A DNA stretch of 64,000 bases from Nocardia bovistercoris (GCF_015674855.1 NZ_JADMLG010000001.1:238183-302182); one strand, 5' to 3'. Numbered from the stretch's first letter, positions 17,449-31,074 are shown. A program made the numbers and translations. Notes: generated by a model not told the origin, from the sequence alone.

Positions 17449-20181
17449 TCAGCCGATGTCGACCGGGTCGATCTGCACCCGGAGGGGGGCGTCCGAGCGG
17501 TGGGTGCTGCGGACCGCCTGAGCCTCGATCAGAGCGCGCGCGAGAGCCGGGCCGTGGCGGCGGTGTACACGCAGGATCATGCGTTCGACTTCGGCGGGGG
17601 AATCGCCTGCGAACGGCTTGCGGGCGAACGGTGGGAGCGGGACCGGGCCGAGGACCTCGGCGTCGGCGGGCAGGGTCGCCAGCCGCAACAGTTCGTCGAT
17701 GGCGTCGGTCGCGCCGTCGATGGCGGCCATGCGCACGGCGGGCGGGAAGCCCACTTCGGCGCGGGCGTCCACCTCGGCGCGCGCGTGGCCGACCGGGTCC
17801 CAGCGCACCAGCGCTTGCACGGTCGGCAGCGACGGTTCGGCTACGACCACCACCTGGCCGTTCGCCCTGACCAGGGCGGCGGCGCCCATCCAGCGGCGCA
17901 GCGCGTCCTCGGCGGCCCGCAGGTCGGCGCGGCCGAGCAGGGCCCAACTGTCCAGCAGCAGGGCGACGCCGTAACCGCCGCGCACCGTCGGTTCCGCGCC
18001 GACGGTCGCCACCACCACCTGCGGACCCGGGTCGACGGTGTCGAGCAAGGCGCCGCCGCTCGAACCCCGGATCGGGACATCGGGGAACGCGCGCCCCAGT
18101 TCCTCGGCGGTGCGCACCGCGCCGATCACCACCGCGCGCAACGCCCGCGACGCGCACACCGTGCACCGGAACGCGGCCTCGGTGATACCGCACCACCGGC
18201 ACGCCGGACTGCGTGCCTCGTTCGGATCGTCGCCGCGACCTCGACGCTCGGGCAGGGCGAGCGCACCGTTGCAGTGCCTGCAGCGCGCGGGCGTCCGGCA
18301 TTTCGCGCAGGCCAAGGCCGGGACGTAGCCGCGCCTCGGCACCTGCACGAGCACCGGCGCCCCCTCTTTCAACGCGGCGCGCGCGGCGGCGAATGCCACG
18401 CCGGGAATGCGGATCGCCCTCGCGATCGGGTCGCGTTCCAGGGCGATATCGGAATCGCCGGGCGCGCTGATCCGCGGCGCGTGGCGGCGCACGACCGCGC
18501 GATCGGCGACCAGATCGCGAGCCCACCCGCTGTCGACGACGGCCTGCGCCTCCGCGGTCCGCGCGAATCCCGCGACAACGAAGGCCGCGCCGGTCTCGTG
18601 GGCGCGCAGCATCGCCACCTCGCGCGCGTGCGGATACGGCGCGCGCGGTTCGGCGTAGGTGTCGTCGCCGTCGTCCCAGATGGCGACCAGACCCAGGTCG
18701 ACGGCGGGCGCGAAGGCCGCCGCCCGAGTGCCTACCACCACCTTCGCCTGCCCGCGCAGCACCGCGAGCCACCGGCGGTAGCGTGCCGCGGGCCCCAGCC
18801 CCGCCGACAGGCCGACCGCCGAATCCCCCACCAGGAGAACACATTCCGCCAGGACACGATCGAGGTCGCGCTGGTCGGGCACCAACAGGATCGCGCTGCG
18901 CCCGGCGGCGGCGACCGTTGCCGCCAGCTCGGCCAACCTGCGTGCCCAATCCTCACCGGGCAACGCCTGCCATGCCGCCCGCACACCTCTACCGTCCGCG
19001 AGCGCCGCGACGAACGCGCCACCGTGCAGGTAGTGCTCCCAGGGCGCGTGATCGAACGCGACCACACTCGATACCTCGGAACGCGCGGCGTCGCCGTCCG
19101 CCGCGTTCGGGCCGATGGCACCCCGCGACTCCACCTGGTCCGCCGAACCGATCCGCCCCTCGGTGGGATCGGAACCGGCCACCGCCCCGGAAGACACGCC
19201 CCCACGATCGACAACCGAGGACGCGGACCCGACATCTTCACCCGATGCCGCATACTCGACGACCGCACCGAAGCGCTCGCCCTCCGCACCGGAACTCACG
19301 TACCCGGCAACATCTTCGGGAGACCCGAACTCCGGACCTCTAGCGGGAGTTGCGAATTCGCCCTTCGCACCGGAATGCGGCGAGGAGATCTCGGCATCGC
19401 TCGCCGATGCGATCGAATCCGATGACGCCGCGGTGCACGCCCCATCGGCCCCGGCAGTCGCTTCGACTGTCTGAGCCGGATCAACGGCTCGCGCCGCCCG
19501 CGCTTGCGAGGCCGCGGCGGGATCGTGCCGGACCGACGGCGTCTCGGCGCGGCCGATGGATTCCGGATGCGCCGTTTTCGCATCCGCCTCGCGAAATTCA
19601 TGCTCTCGATCTTCGGAATTCGCCGGAGACTCGCGGGCGGATTCCGCATTTCGCGCCGAGACCATATCGCCCGGACCGGAATCCGGTGCGACAGCTGGAG
19701 TTTCGAACTCATCGGAATTGTCGTCGGCGAATTCGGCGGACTTCTTCCGCGCCGCGCCGCCGTTCTCGGTGCGGGCGTGCCGTGGCGGGATCGCCAGGCG
19801 CAACACGTCGGCGCGTGTCCCGGCGTAGCGGTGCGCGACGGCGACGGCCAGGGACAGGACCTCCGGAGTCAGCACCCGCTCGGCGGAGACCACCCGTTCG
19901 AGGCGCACCATCTTGCCGGTGTGCTCGGTACGTTCCAGCCGACGCAGCAGATAGCCGTCGACGAGGCGTCCCGCGAAGCGGATGCGCACCCGGACGCCGG
20001 GTTGGGCGATCTCGTCCAGTTCGGGGGGCACCACATAGTCGAAATCACGGTCGAGATGTGCGGGCGTCAGCAGAGGCAGCACCCGGGCGATGGGGAGGGC
20101 GGGCGCCGTCGGAGACGACGCCGCGCCCGCGGACGTGCGGTCCGCGGGCGCGGCGGTAGTGGTCGGCGCGCGCCGAGTCAC
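17449..20181 (-). CDS. priA: Primosome assembly protein PriA, helicase-inactive type, with a large insert
   Basis: 910 residues against about 650-700 in relatives. The 3'-DNA-binding domain is at residues 30-135 (ARVLPLLTPAHLDRDFDYVV). The helicase-like core resumes at 380 (ALPGEDWARRLAEL, VVVGTRAAAFAPAVDLG). No GxGKT Walker A motif is present, and the DEAD-box position reads WDDGDD, as in other actinobacterial PriA proteins thought to lack helicase activity. The zinc-binding pairs are kept (CAKC, CRHC, CRWC, CTVC). Residues 136-372 are a Ser/Ala/Glu/Asp/Gly-rich insert. It begins at a GTG 28 bases after the metK stop. Its role is replication restart through DNA binding and partner loading. 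Confidence 0.93.
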   Translation of the reverse strand: MTRRAPTTTAAPADRTSAGAASSPTAPALPIARVLPLLTPAHLDRDFDYVVPPELDEIAQPGVRVRIRFAGRLVDGYLLRRLERTEHTGKMVRLERVVSAERVLTPEVLSLAVAVAHRYAGTRADVLRLAIPPRHARTENGGAARKKSAEFADDNSDEFETPAVAPDSGPGDMVSARNAESARESPANSEDREHEFREADAKTAHPESIGRAETPSVRHDPAAASQARAARAVDPAQTVEATAGADGACTAASSDSIASASDAEISSPHSGAKGEFATPARGPEFGSPEDVAGYVSSGAEGERFGAVVEYAASGEDVGSASSVVDRGGVSSGAVAGSDPTEGRIGSADQVESRGAIGPNAADGDAARSEVSSVVAFDHAPWEHYLHGGAFVAALADGRGVRAAWQALPGEDWARRLAELAATVAAAGRSAILLVPDQRDLDRVLAECVLLVGDSAVGLSAGLGPAARYRRWLAVLRGQAKVVVGTRAAAFAPAVDLGLVAIWDDGDDTYAEPRAPYPHAREVAMLRAHETGAAFVVAGFARTAEAQAVVDSGWARDLVADRAVVRRHAPRISAPGDSDIALERDPIARAIRIPGVAFAAARAALKEGAPVLVQVPRRGYVPALACAKCRTPARCRHCNGALALPERRGRGDDPNEARSPACRWCGITEAAFRCTVCASRALRAVVIGAVRTAEELGRAFPDVPIRGSSGGALLDTVDPGPQVVVATVGAEPTVRGGYGVALLLDSWALLGRADLRAAEDALRRWMGAAALVRANGQVVVVAEPSLPTVQALVRWDPVGHARAEVDARAEVGFPPAVRMAAIDGATDAIDELLRLATLPADAEVLGPVPLPPFARKPFAGDSPAEVERMILRVHRRHGPALARALIEAQAVRSTHRSDAPLRVQIDPVDIG
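19066..19776 (-). other. Low-complexity insert of PriA
   Basis: The segment encodes PriA residues 136-372, between the DNA-binding and helicase-like domains. It is rich in Ser, Ala, Glu, Asp and Gly with no predicted fold. The reading frame stays open for the whole 711 bases. Relatives usually have a short linker here. Confidence 0.75.
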
Positions 20182-20208
20182 GCCGTAACCCGGAACCGCA
20201 CGGCGTCC

Positions 20209-21420
20209 TCAGAGACCGACGGCGGCGCGCAGCTTGTCGGCGCGGTCGGTGCGCTCCCAGGGCAGATCGATATCGGTGCGGCCGAAGTGGCCGTAGGCAG
20301 CGGTGGGCGCGTAGATCGGGCGCAGCAGGTCCAGATCCCGGATGATCGCACCGGGCCGCAGGTCGAAGACCTCGGTGATGGCCGAGGAGATACGGACCGG
20401 ATCGGCCTTCTCGGTGCCGAAGGTCTCCACGAACAGACCGACCGGAGCCGCCTTGCCGATGGCGTAGGCCACCTGCACCTCGACGCGATCGGCGAGGCCT
20501 GCCGCGACGACGTTCTTGGCCACCCAACGCATGGCGTAAGCCGCCGAGCGGTCGACCTTCGACGGGTCCTTGCCGGAGAAGGCGCCGCCGCCGTGGCGGG
20601 CGAAACCGCCGTAGGTGTCGACGATGATCTTGCGACCGGTGAGGCCCGCGTCGCCCATCGGGCCGCCGAGTACGAACTTGCCGGTGGGGTTGACCAGCAG
20701 GCGGACGTCGGAGGTGTCGAGGGTCGGCAGGTCGAGATCGGCGAGCACCGAGTTCAGGACCTTCTCGCGGATATCGGGGGCGAGCAGGTTGTCGAGGTCG
20801 ATATCGGCGGCGTGTTGGGTGGACAGCACGACGGTGTCGAGCCGGACCGCGCGGTCGCCCTCGTATTCGATGGTGACCTGAGTCTTGCCGTCGGGCCGCA
20901 GGTAGGGCAGCACGCCGGACTTGCGCACCTCGGTGAGCCGCCGCGAGAGCCGGTGCGCGAGCGCGATGGGCAACGGCATCAGCTCGGGGGTGTCGGTGGT
21001 CGCGAAGCCGAACATCAGTCCCTGGTCGCCCGCGCCCTGCTTGGCGATCTCGTCGTCCTCGCCGCCGACGCGCGCCTCGTGCGAGGTGTCGACGCCCTGG
21101 GCGATATCGGGCGACTGGGCGCCGATGGCGATGTTGACGCCGCAGGAGTTGCCGTCGAAACCTTTTGCCGAGGAGTCGTATCCGATCTCGAGGACCTTCT
21201 CGCGGACGATGCGCGGGATATCCGCGTACGCGGAGGTGGTGACCTCGCCCGCGACGTGCACCTGACCGGTGGTCACGAGCGTCTCGACCGCGACCCGGCT
21301 GCGCGGATCCTGCGCGAGTAACGCGTCGAGGATGGAATCGCTGATGGCGTCACAGATCTTGTCCGGATGACCTTCGGTCACGGACTCACTGGTGAATAGG
21401 CGGCTGCCAGACGTACGCAC
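20209..21420 (-). CDS. metK: S-adenosylmethionine synthetase
   Basis: A 403-residue enzyme that makes S-adenosylmethionine from methionine and ATP. Motifs are [38 protein letters not shown], the ATP loop [20 protein letters not shown] and [19 protein letters not shown]. The GTG at 21420 ([12 protein letters not shown]) has a GAGGG seven bases upstream; an in-frame start further upstream would lie in the promoter region. It has its own promoter and runs into priA. Length is normal. Confidence 0.97.
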   Translation of the reverse strand: MRTSGSRLFTSESVTEGHPDKICDAISDSILDALLAQDPRSRVAVETLVTTGQVHVAGEVTTSAYADIPRIVREKVLEIGYDSSAKGFDGNSCGVNIAIGAQSPDIAQGVDTSHEARVGGEDDEIAKQGAGDQGLMFGFATTDTPELMPLPIALAHRLSRRLTEVRKSGVLPYLRPDGKTQVTIEYEGDRAVRLDTVVLSTQHAADIDLDNLLAPDIREKVLNSVLADLDLPTLDTSDVRLLVNPTGKFVLGGPMGDAGLTGRKIIVDTYGGFARHGGGAFSGKDPSKVDRSAAYAMRWVAKNVVAAGLADRVEVQVAYAIGKAAPVGLFVETFGTEKADPVRISSAITEVFDLRPGAIIRDLDLLRPIYAPTAAYGHFGRTDIDLPWERTDRADKLRAAVGL

Positions 21421-21467
21421 AGTTGTTCCCTCTCCCTCAACGGGTTTCTCGTATTTGCCGGACCACG

Positions 21468-21495
21468 ACAGTAGTGCGACCGCACCACAGCGCAA
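21468..21495 (-). promoter_or_regulatory. metK promoter
   Basis: A minus-strand TTGCGC (21490-21495) and TACTGT (21468-21473) are separated by 16 bases, a good -35/-10 pair. The predicted leader before metK is about 40 bases. I see no SAM riboswitch in it. Confidence 0.5.
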
Positions 21496-21518
21496 CCCTT
21501 AACCTCAGACTATTCCAA

Positions 21519-21535
21519 ACCACCGACAGGGTGGT
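21519..21535 (-). terminator. Hairpin between coaBC and metK
   Basis: ACCACC, a 5-base loop, GGTGGT: a perfect 6-bp stem downstream of the coaBC stop and upstream of the metK promoter. Only a short T-rich stretch follows, so termination strength is uncertain. Confidence 0.4.
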
Positions 21536-21661
21536 GCGGCTCGAATCGCGCACACACCGATCCGCTGACCATACCGTCCCAGACGGGCTCGGCCCGCGTG
21601 TCCTGGCGCGTCGCGACCGCGCGGTCGGTGTGCCCGTCACCGCACGATCGTCGGACCGCGA

Positions 21662-22888
21662 TCAGTCGCGCAACAGCGGTCCGAGCGCGTCGAGCACCCG
21701 ACTCGCCAGCAAAGCCTTCGAGCCGTGGTCGAGCGCCTGTTCCGCGCCGTCGGCGCCGAGCAGCCACCCGTCGTTGGTGTCGACCTCGAACGCCTTGCCC
21801 TCGCCGACGGCATTGACCACCAGCAGGTCGCAGCCCTTGCGCGCCAGCTTCGCGCGCGCGTGGGTCAGGACGTCGCCGTGTTCGTCACCGGTCTCGGCGG
21901 CGAATCCGACGATCGCGGTGCCCGGCAGGTGCCCGTCGCGCCGCGACTGCACCAAGCCCGCGAGAATGTCGTCGGTCTTGGTCAGCGCGATGACATCGGG
22001 TTCGCCCGCGCCCTTCTTGATCTTGGCCGCCGCTACGTTCGTCGGCCGGAAATCCGCGACGGCCGCGGCCATGATCACCGCGTCCGCGCCGATAGCGTGC
22101 TTGTCGACGGCGATCTTCAACTGTTCGGCGGTGGTGACGTGCACCAGATCGACGGCGGCGGGCGCGGCCATCTCGATCGTGTTGCCCGCGATGAGCGTGA
22201 CGTGGGCGCCGCGCTGGGCGGCCACCCTGGCCAGGGCGTAACCCTGCTTGCCCGAACTGCGGTTGCCGAGGAAACGGACCGGGTCGAGCGGTTCCCTGGT
22301 GCCGCCCGCGGTGATGACGACGCGGCGGCCGACCAGATCACGCGGAATGGCGTCGGCGCGTTCTTGGAGCAGCATCGCGAGTCCGAAGATCTCCTCGGGC
22401 TCGGGCAACCGCCCCGGACCGGTGTCGGTGCCGGTGAGCCTGCCCGAGGCGGGCTCCATGACGATCGCGCCGTGCGCGCGCAGGGTATCGACATTGGCCA
22501 CCGTCGCCGGATGCTCCCACATCTCGGTGTGCATCGCGGGCGCGAACAACACCGGACATCGGGCCGTCAGCAAGGTGGCGGTGAGCAGATCGTCGGCGCG
22601 GCCGTGCGCGGCGCGCGCCATCAGATCGGCGGTGGCGGGGGCGATGACCATCAGGTCGGCCTCCTGCCCCAGCCGGACGTGCGGCACCTCGGGCACGTCG
22701 GTGAACACGTCGGTGTGCACCGGGTTGCCCGACAGCGCCTCGAAGGTGGCCTTGCCGATGAACTGCAAGGCCGACTCGGTGGGGACAACCCTGACGTCGT
22801 GTCCGGTCTCGGTGAAGCGGCGCACCAGCGCGCAAGCCTTGTACGCGGCGATCCCACCGCTGACACCGACGACGATCCGTGTGGTCAC
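21662..22888 (-). CDS. coaBC: Phosphopantothenoylcysteine decarboxylase / phosphopantothenate-cysteine ligase
   Basis: A 408-residue bifunctional enzyme of coenzyme A synthesis. The N-terminal flavoprotein CoaC has GVSGGIAAYKACALVRR, the substrate motif APAMHTEMWEHPA and the active-site loop ASGRLTGTDTGPGRLPEP. The C-terminal CoaB ligase has VVITAGGTREPLDPVRFLGN and the usual GxxGxxxA helix around SSGKQGYALARVAAQRG. It starts at a GTG. It lies in the conserved order mihF-gmk-rpoZ-coaBC-metK. Length is as expected for the fused form. Confidence 0.96.
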   Translation of the reverse strand: MTTRIVVGVSGGIAAYKACALVRRFTETGHDVRVVPTESALQFIGKATFEALSGNPVHTDVFTDVPEVPHVRLGQEADLMVIAPATADLMARAAHGRADDLLTATLLTARCPVLFAPAMHTEMWEHPATVANVDTLRAHGAIVMEPASGRLTGTDTGPGRLPEPEEIFGLAMLLQERADAIPRDLVGRRVVITAGGTREPLDPVRFLGNRSSGKQGYALARVAAQRGAHVTLIAGNTIEMAAPAAVDLVHVTTAEQLKIAVDKHAIGADAVIMAAAVADFRPTNVAAAKIKKGAGEPDVIALTKTDDILAGLVQSRRDGHLPGTAIVGFAAETGDEHGDVLTHARAKLARKGCDLLVVNAVGEGKAFEVDTNDGWLLGADGAEQALDHGSKALLASRVLDALGPLLRD

Positions 22889-22939
22889 TACCCCTCCGGG
22901 TGGCTGATCCCCGCGCGGGCGGGGATGGACGACTATCGT

Positions 22940-23215
22940 TTATTCGCCTTCGGAATGCTCGAGCAGATCGGAGTGGATCTCGCGCATCGCCACCGACAGC
23001 GGCTTCTCCTGCAGGCCGGGCTCGACCAGCGGGCCGACGTACTCGAGGATGCCGTCGCCGAGCTGGTTGTAGTAGTCGTTGATCTGACGGGCCCGCTTGG
23101 CCGCGTAGATGACCAGCGCGTACTTCGACGAGGTGCGCTCGAGCAGTTCGTCGATCGGGGGGTTGGTCAGGCCGACCGGTGTGTCGTACGCGGGCACGGT
23201 CTTGGTGTCGCTCAC
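22940..23215 (-). CDS. rpoZ: RNA polymerase omega subunit
   Basis: A 91-residue omega subunit that helps beta-prime fold and assemble. The conserved core is [32 protein letters not shown], followed by a C-terminal [11 protein letters not shown] segment. It starts at a GTG ([12 protein letters not shown]). It lies between gmk and coaBC, its usual place in actinobacteria. In other bacteria omega forms part of a ppGpp site; the N-terminal MAR motif needed for that is absent here. Confidence 0.96.
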   Translation of the reverse strand: MSDTKTVPAYDTPVGLTNPPIDELLERTSSKYALVIYAAKRARQINDYYNQLGDGILEYVGPLVEPGLQEKPLSVAMREIHSDLLEHSEGE

Positions 23216-23286
23216 TAGGGAGGCTCCTGCGGGTTGTCGTTGGAAAATCAGCGGGTGTCCGAGAGGGGGCCGCGAACACGCGGCGA

Positions 23287-23868
23287 CTATCTCGAAATTG
23301 TGCTAACGAACAACGATACCAACTGCTCACAGGCACTGGTCACGTCGTCGTTCACGATCACGATGTCGAACTCGTCACAGGCCGCCAACTCGACCCTGGC
23401 GGTTTCCAGCCGTCGCGCGATCACCTCGGGCGACTCGGTGCCGCGCGAAGTGAGCCGGGAAACCAGCTCGTCCCAACTCGGCGGCGCCAGGAACACCAGG
23501 ATGGCCTCCGGCATGGCGCGGCGCACCGAGCGGGCGCCCTCCAGGTCGACCTCGACCAGAACGTTCTTACCGGCCCGCAGCGCGTCGCGCACCGGCGCCG
23601 CCGGTGTGCCCGAGCGCTGGAGTCCGCCGTGGATATCCGCCCATTCGAGCAGTTCGCCCGCCTCGATCATGGCGTCGAACTCCGCTCGGGAGACGAACCG
23701 GTAATCCAGCCCGTCGATCTCCCCCGGCCTCGGCGCCCGTGTCGTCGCGGACACGCTGAACACCAGTTCGGGCAGGAATTCCCGCACGCACCGCACGACC
23801 GTGGATTTGCCGACGGCCGAGGGGCCGACCAGTACTACCAGTCGGCCCTTCCGCGTGTGTTCGACCAC
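23287..23868 (-). CDS. gmk: Guanylate kinase
   Basis: A 193-residue kinase that makes GDP from GMP. The P-loop is [12 protein letters not shown] at residues 12-23. The GMP-binding segment includes [22 protein letters not shown], and the lid region contains [17 protein letters not shown]. It starts at a GTG nine bases after the mihF stop, so the two are co-transcribed. It links nucleotide synthesis to the neighbouring pyrimidine operon by position only. Confidence 0.96.
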   Translation of the reverse strand: MVEHTRKGRLVVLVGPSAVGKSTVVRCVREFLPELVFSVSATTRAPRPGEIDGLDYRFVSRAEFDAMIEAGELLEWADIHGGLQRSGTPAAPVRDALRAGKNVLVEVDLEGARSVRRAMPEAILVFLAPPSWDELVSRLTSRGTESPEVIARRLETARVELAACDEFDIVIVNDDVTSACEQLVSLFVSTISR

Positions 23869-23876
23869 CCTCGTGA

Positions 23877-24197
23877 TCAGGCGTCGAAGTCGAACCGGGC
23901 GAGCAGCGCCTTGCGCTGCCGATCGCCGAGCCCGCGCAGACGGCGGGTGGGAGCGATCTCCAGTTCGGTCATGATTTCCGCCGCCTTGACCTTGCCGACC
24001 TTGGGCAGGGCCTCCAGCAACGCCGACACCTTCATCTTGCCGAGGATCTCATCGGTCTCGGCGTCCTTGAGGACACTCTTCAGGTCGGTGCCGCCACGCT
24101 TCAAACGCTCCTTGAGCTCCGCCCGAGCGCGGCGAGCGGCCGCCGCCTTCTCCAAAGCAGCGGCGCGCTGCTCGTCAGTCAGCTGGGGAAGGGCCAC
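23877..24197 (-). CDS. mihF: Actinobacterial integration host factor
   Basis: A 106-residue nucleoid-associated protein. The N-terminal basic helix ([21 protein letters not shown]) and the helix-two-turn-helix segment [20 protein letters not shown] are typical of mIHF of mycobacteria, which binds DNA without strong sequence preference and is essential there. The GTG start has GGAGG four bases upstream. It is the first gene of mihF-gmk-rpoZ-coaBC. It is normally next to pyrF; here a 1.06-kb repeat-rich gap separates them. Confidence 0.96.
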   Translation of the reverse strand: MALPQLTDEQRAAALEKAAAARRARAELKERLKRGGTDLKSVLKDAETDEILGKMKVSALLEALPKVGKVKAAEIMTELEIAPTRRLRGLGDRQRKALLARFDFDA

Positions 24198-25259
24198 GGT
24201 TCCTCCGTCTCATCGTTCATTGCATCAACTACCGCCGGTAACCCGGACGGTCCCAGCGACCGTACCCACGCCGTCCACCAATTGCGAACCCACCCCCCAG
24301 GTCAGCGCATGATTCCGGATGCACTACGGACGCACCGGTCCGGATGCGCACGGTGCCCCGACACCTGCGGTGATGATCTAGACATTCCGACGAAATACGC
24401 TGCGACCAGGAGATTTTCAGAAATTTCGCGCGGTAGCGGAACGGTAGCGGCGAGGTCGCGACACGGCGCGACTGTCGCACACGCGCCCTACCAGGAACTT
24501 TCTGGAAATTTTCCGCGTGTCGATTGGAACTCGCCGCGTGTCGTATCGAACACATGTCCCATCCATGCCGCGAACGTGCACCGAAAACGGGCCTGCGCGC
24601 CCGCTGAAGCCCCGAGAACGGTCCCTTCGCCATCGGAGGATGCCGCTCTCGGCCCGATCACGCAGCGTGGCGCACAGCCGCCGAGGCCGCGAGCGGACGC
24701 GGGCGCGTATGCGCCGCGACATGCCCCCCTGACGCAACGTCGAGGTGGGGGCGCCGCGAAACCGCAGAAATCCGCCCCGGCGGTACGCGCGAGGTTGGCG
24801 ACGGAGCGAATGGTCCACGCGACGGAGACGATCACCCACCGCGAAGACGATCGCCGAGCGTCGACGAGTACCCGGCCGCTCATCGAGGTCGATGAGGCGA
24901 CCGCTCGACCACAACGCGCATCCACCTGCCCGGTGGCGCCGGGTGGGCGACCACTCAGCCGCGACGCACCCCCAACCACCCAGCGGCAACGCACCCCCAA
25001 CCGCTTAGCGCGGCACCAGGCATCCGACCGCTCAGCAGCAAGGCACACCCGACCGCTCAGCGCGGCACCAGGCATCCGACCGCTCAGCAGCAAGGCACAC
25101 CCGACCGCTCAGCGCGGCACCAGGCATCCGACTGCTCGGCGACATACGGCGGGCGGCGGCTCGGCGGGGACGGGCATCCCACCGCTCGGTCGCAACGAGT
25201 ATTCGACTGTCGGCGACAGCGCGCGTCCGACTGCTCGGTGACCACCGCGAAACGATCGC
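24198..25259. other. 1.06-kb non-coding gap between pyrF and mihF
   Basis: No gene is supported. Open frames on both strands (for example 24282-25241 on the plus strand) are rich in Arg/Pro/Thr, lack domains and lack a ribosome binding site. The right third is a tandem array. Near 24480-24520 there is a short AT-richer stretch with AACTTTCTGGAAATTTTCC, partly self-complementary, of unknown meaning. The mihF promoter should lie in the first 200 bases; I could not pin a clear -10 box. Confidence 0.65.
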
Positions 25260-25262
25260 TCA
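24890..25262. repeat. Degenerate tandem array of about 25-27 bp units next to pyrF
   Basis: About a dozen units, most ending in GACCGCTCAG or GACTGCTCGG. At 25008-25139 a 52-bp double unit is repeated 2.5 times without change (copies start at 25008, 25060 and 25112). The right end runs into the pyrF 3' end: the TCA of the pyrF stop lies in GATCGCTCAGCGG, the same word that closes the units. Spacing varies and there are no unique spacers, so this is not CRISPR. Confidence 0.85.
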
Positions 25263-26084
25263 GCGGCGGAGGAACGCGAACTCGTCCTGGATCGCGGACA
25301 GGGCGGCACGCAGCGCCGCCACCGACGGGCCCGCGCGCAGCACTTCGCGCGACACCGCGGGCACCGCCGAGGCGAATACCGATTCGGGGACCAGCGCCCG
25401 CACGCTGTCCGGGCCACCGCCCTGCGCGCCGACACCGGGCATCAGGATCGGGCCGTTCAGTCCTGACAGGTCCGGCGCCTGCGCGAGGGTCGCGCCGACC
25501 ACCACGCCCACGGACCCGAATTCGACGTCGGCATTACAGCGCGCCGCCTCGTCGACCATGGTCTGGGCGACCGTGCGCCCCCCGGCGGCCGCGGCCGACT
25601 GCACCTGCCCGCCCTCGGGATTGGAGGTGGCGGCGAGTACGAAGACTCCGCGCCCGTTGGCGCGGGCCAGGTCGAGAGCCGGTGCGAGGGAACCGAATCC
25701 GAGATAGGGCGAGACGGTGACGGCATCGGAGCCGAGCGCGCCGTCACCGAGCCAGGCCCGCGCGTAGGCATCCATGGTCGAGCCGATGTCGCCGCGTTTG
25801 GCGTCGGCCAGTACCAGGGTGCCCGCGGCGCGCAGGTCCGCGACGGCGCGTTCGAGCGCCGCGATTCCGCGCGAACCGTAGGGCTCGAAGAAGGCGACCT
25901 GCGGTTTGACCAGCGCGACCGCGCCACCGAACGCCTCCACGCAGATCGCGGCGAACTCCGCGACGCCGTCGGCGTCCTCGGTCAGCCCCCACGCGCGCAA
26001 CAGCGGTGGGTGCGGGTCGATACCGACGCACACCGGACCGAATTTCTCGCTCGCCGCCCGCAGTCGCGCGCCGAAGGTCTTCAT
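25260..26084 (-). CDS. pyrF: Orotidine 5'-phosphate decarboxylase
   Basis: A 274-residue enzyme that makes UMP from OMP. It is of the longer bacterial type, with [14 protein letters not shown] near the N-terminus and the catalytic [15 protein letters not shown], followed by [10 protein letters not shown] and PGVGAQGG. It starts at the ATG giving [16 protein letters not shown]. It follows carB by 36 bases and is the last gene of the pyrimidine operon. Its stop codon abuts the 24890-25262 tandem array. Confidence 0.96.
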   Translation of the reverse strand: MKTFGARLRAASEKFGPVCVGIDPHPPLLRAWGLTEDADGVAEFAAICVEAFGGAVALVKPQVAFFEPYGSRGIAALERAVADLRAAGTLVLADAKRGDIGSTMDAYARAWLGDGALGSDAVTVSPYLGFGSLAPALDLARANGRGVFVLAATSNPEGGQVQSAAAAGGRTVAQTMVDEAARCNADVEFGSVGVVVGATLAQAPDLSGLNGPILMPGVGAQGGGPDSVRALVPESVFASAVPAVSREVLRAGPSVAALRAALSAIQDEFAFLRR

Positions 26085-26120
26085 CGAACCCGCCCTCCTC
26101 GTGAGATCGCCGTTCCGAAA

Positions 26121-29458
<3,338 letters not shown>

Positions 29459-29459
<1 letters not shown>

Positions 29460-30580
29460 CAGGCTCCTTCCATGAGACCGGCGAAACGGTCGAAGAGATA
29501 GGCGGCGTCGTGCGGTCCGGCGGCGGCCTCCGGGTGGTACTGCACGGAGAACGCGCGGCCGTCGATCAGGCGCACGCCCTCGACGGTGCCGTCGTTGGCG
29601 CAGACATGGCTGATCTCGGCTGGGCCGAACGGGGTGTCGAACCGCTCCCCGCGCTCGCCCTCCAGCGCGAATCCGTGATTCTGCGCGGTGATCGAGATGC
29701 GGCCGGTCTCGTGTTCGACCACCGGGATGTTGATGCCGCGGTGGCCGAACTTCATCTTGTAGGTGCCTCGGCCGAGCGCGCGACCGAGGATCTGGTTGCC
29801 GAAGCAGATGCCGAACAGCGGCAGGCCCTTGTCGAGTACACCGCGGGTCAGTTCGACCGCGCCGTCCTGGGTTGCCGGGTCGCCCGGCCCGTTCGACAGG
29901 AATACGCCGTCGGGCTTCAGCTCGAGGATGCGGTCGATCGAGGTGGTCGACGGGACGACGTGCACGCGCATCCCGCGCTCGGCGAACATGCGCGGGGTGT
30001 TGGTCTTGATGCCGAGATCGACCGCGACCACGGTGTGCCGATGGGAACCGGTGGGCTCGATCGTGTACAGCGCGTCGGTGCTCACCTCCTCGGCCAGGTC
30101 GGCGCCGAGCATGGAGGGCTGTCCGGTGACCCTGGCCACCAACTCGTCGGTATCGGCCAGCGCCGCACCGGAGAAGATGCCCGCCTTCATCGAACCGCGG
30201 GTGCGCAGATGGCGCACGAGCGCGCGGGTGTCGACGCCCGCGATGCCGACCACCTGCTGACGGCGCAGTTCCTCGGGCAGCGTGGTGGTGGCGCGCCAGT
30301 TGGACGCACGGCGCGCCGGATCGCGCACGACATAGCCCGCCACCCAGATCCGGCCGGACTCGTCGTCCTCGTCGTTCCACCCGGTATTGCCGATCTGCGG
30401 CGCCGCGGCGACCACGATCTGCCGGTGGTAGCTCGGATCGGTCAGCGTCTCCTGGTATCCGGTCATCGCGGTGCAGAACACCGCCTCGCCGAGGGTCTGC
30501 CCCACGGCGCCGTAGGCGGCGCCGCGGAAGATCCGCCCGTCCTCCAGTACCAGGGCGGCGGCGTCGGCCGTCTCGCTCAT
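29459..30580 (-). CDS. carA: Carbamoyl-phosphate synthase, small (glutaminase) subunit
   Basis: A 373-residue subunit that releases ammonia from glutamine for CarB. The N-terminal half begins [16 protein letters not shown]. The class I glutamine amidotransferase domain has FLSNGPGDP, the nucleophile Cys in [10 protein letters not shown], and the His-Glu pair in [13 protein letters not shown]. The start overlaps the preceding gene by four bases (ATGA) and the stop overlaps carB by one base, so the three are tightly coupled. Confidence 0.97.
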
Positions 30581-31074
30581 CTCTCGTCATCTCCCGTCAT
30601 CGCCCTGGCCCACGCCGGGTACACCGTCTTGTCGTCGCCTCGGAAACCGGTATCGATCTCGGTTCCGGTCGGCAGCTTCCAGCGAATCACCAGCACGCCG
30701 TCCTCGGTCATCACCTTGCCCGCGTGCCCGCGCTCGGTGCGCACGGCCGTGATGGACTCCTGCGGAATCCAGATCACCGTCGCGCCGTCGCGTTCGAGCA
30801 GGATTCCGCGTTCGAACCTGGTCAGCTCGGCCGTGGCGCGGAAACCGAGGTCGCCCACCGCGATTCGGTCCTGCCAACTCGGCGCCAGCGTGCTGCCCAG
30901 ATACATGCCGGTCGTCGGCTCGAGCACCTGGGCGCCCAGTTCGGCGGGCACCGGCGGCAGCTCACCGATGCGCTCGGACTGGCTGGCCGCACGCTTGTGC
31001 CAGCTCCGCCACATCAACCACACGCACAGCGCGAACAGCGCGAACAGTCCGACCACCCACAGTGTTCTCTCCAT
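30577..31074 (-). CDS. Membrane-anchored PH-like protein (Rv1382-like)
   Basis: A 165-residue protein with one N-terminal membrane helix ([16 protein letters not shown], residues 7-22) and a soluble domain of alternating strands ([53 protein letters not shown]) that resembles a bacterial PH-like fold. It is embedded between pyrC and carA in actinobacteria, including M. tuberculosis Rv1382, and its stop overlaps the carA start by four bases. Despite this conserved place in the operon its function is not known to me. Confidence 0.85.
   Translation of the reverse strand: MERTLWVVGLFALFALCVWLMWRSWHKRAASQSERIGELPPVPAELGAQVLEPTTGMYLGSTLAPSWQDRIAVGDLGFRATAELTRFERGILLERDGATVIWIPQESITAVRTERGHAGKVMTEDGVLVIRWKLPTGTEIDTGFRGDDKTVYPAWARAMTGDDER

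Noticed and set aside
24282..25241. Plus-strand open frame of 319 codons in the pyrF-mihF gap
   Set aside because: It reads through the tandem array, is Arg/Pro/Thr-rich, has no domain and no ribosome binding site.
29460..30590. Upstream extension of the carB frame to 1489 codons
   Set aside because: The extra part is a shadow of carA. The carB ATG at 29459 overlaps the carA stop and gives the family start [14 protein letters not shown].
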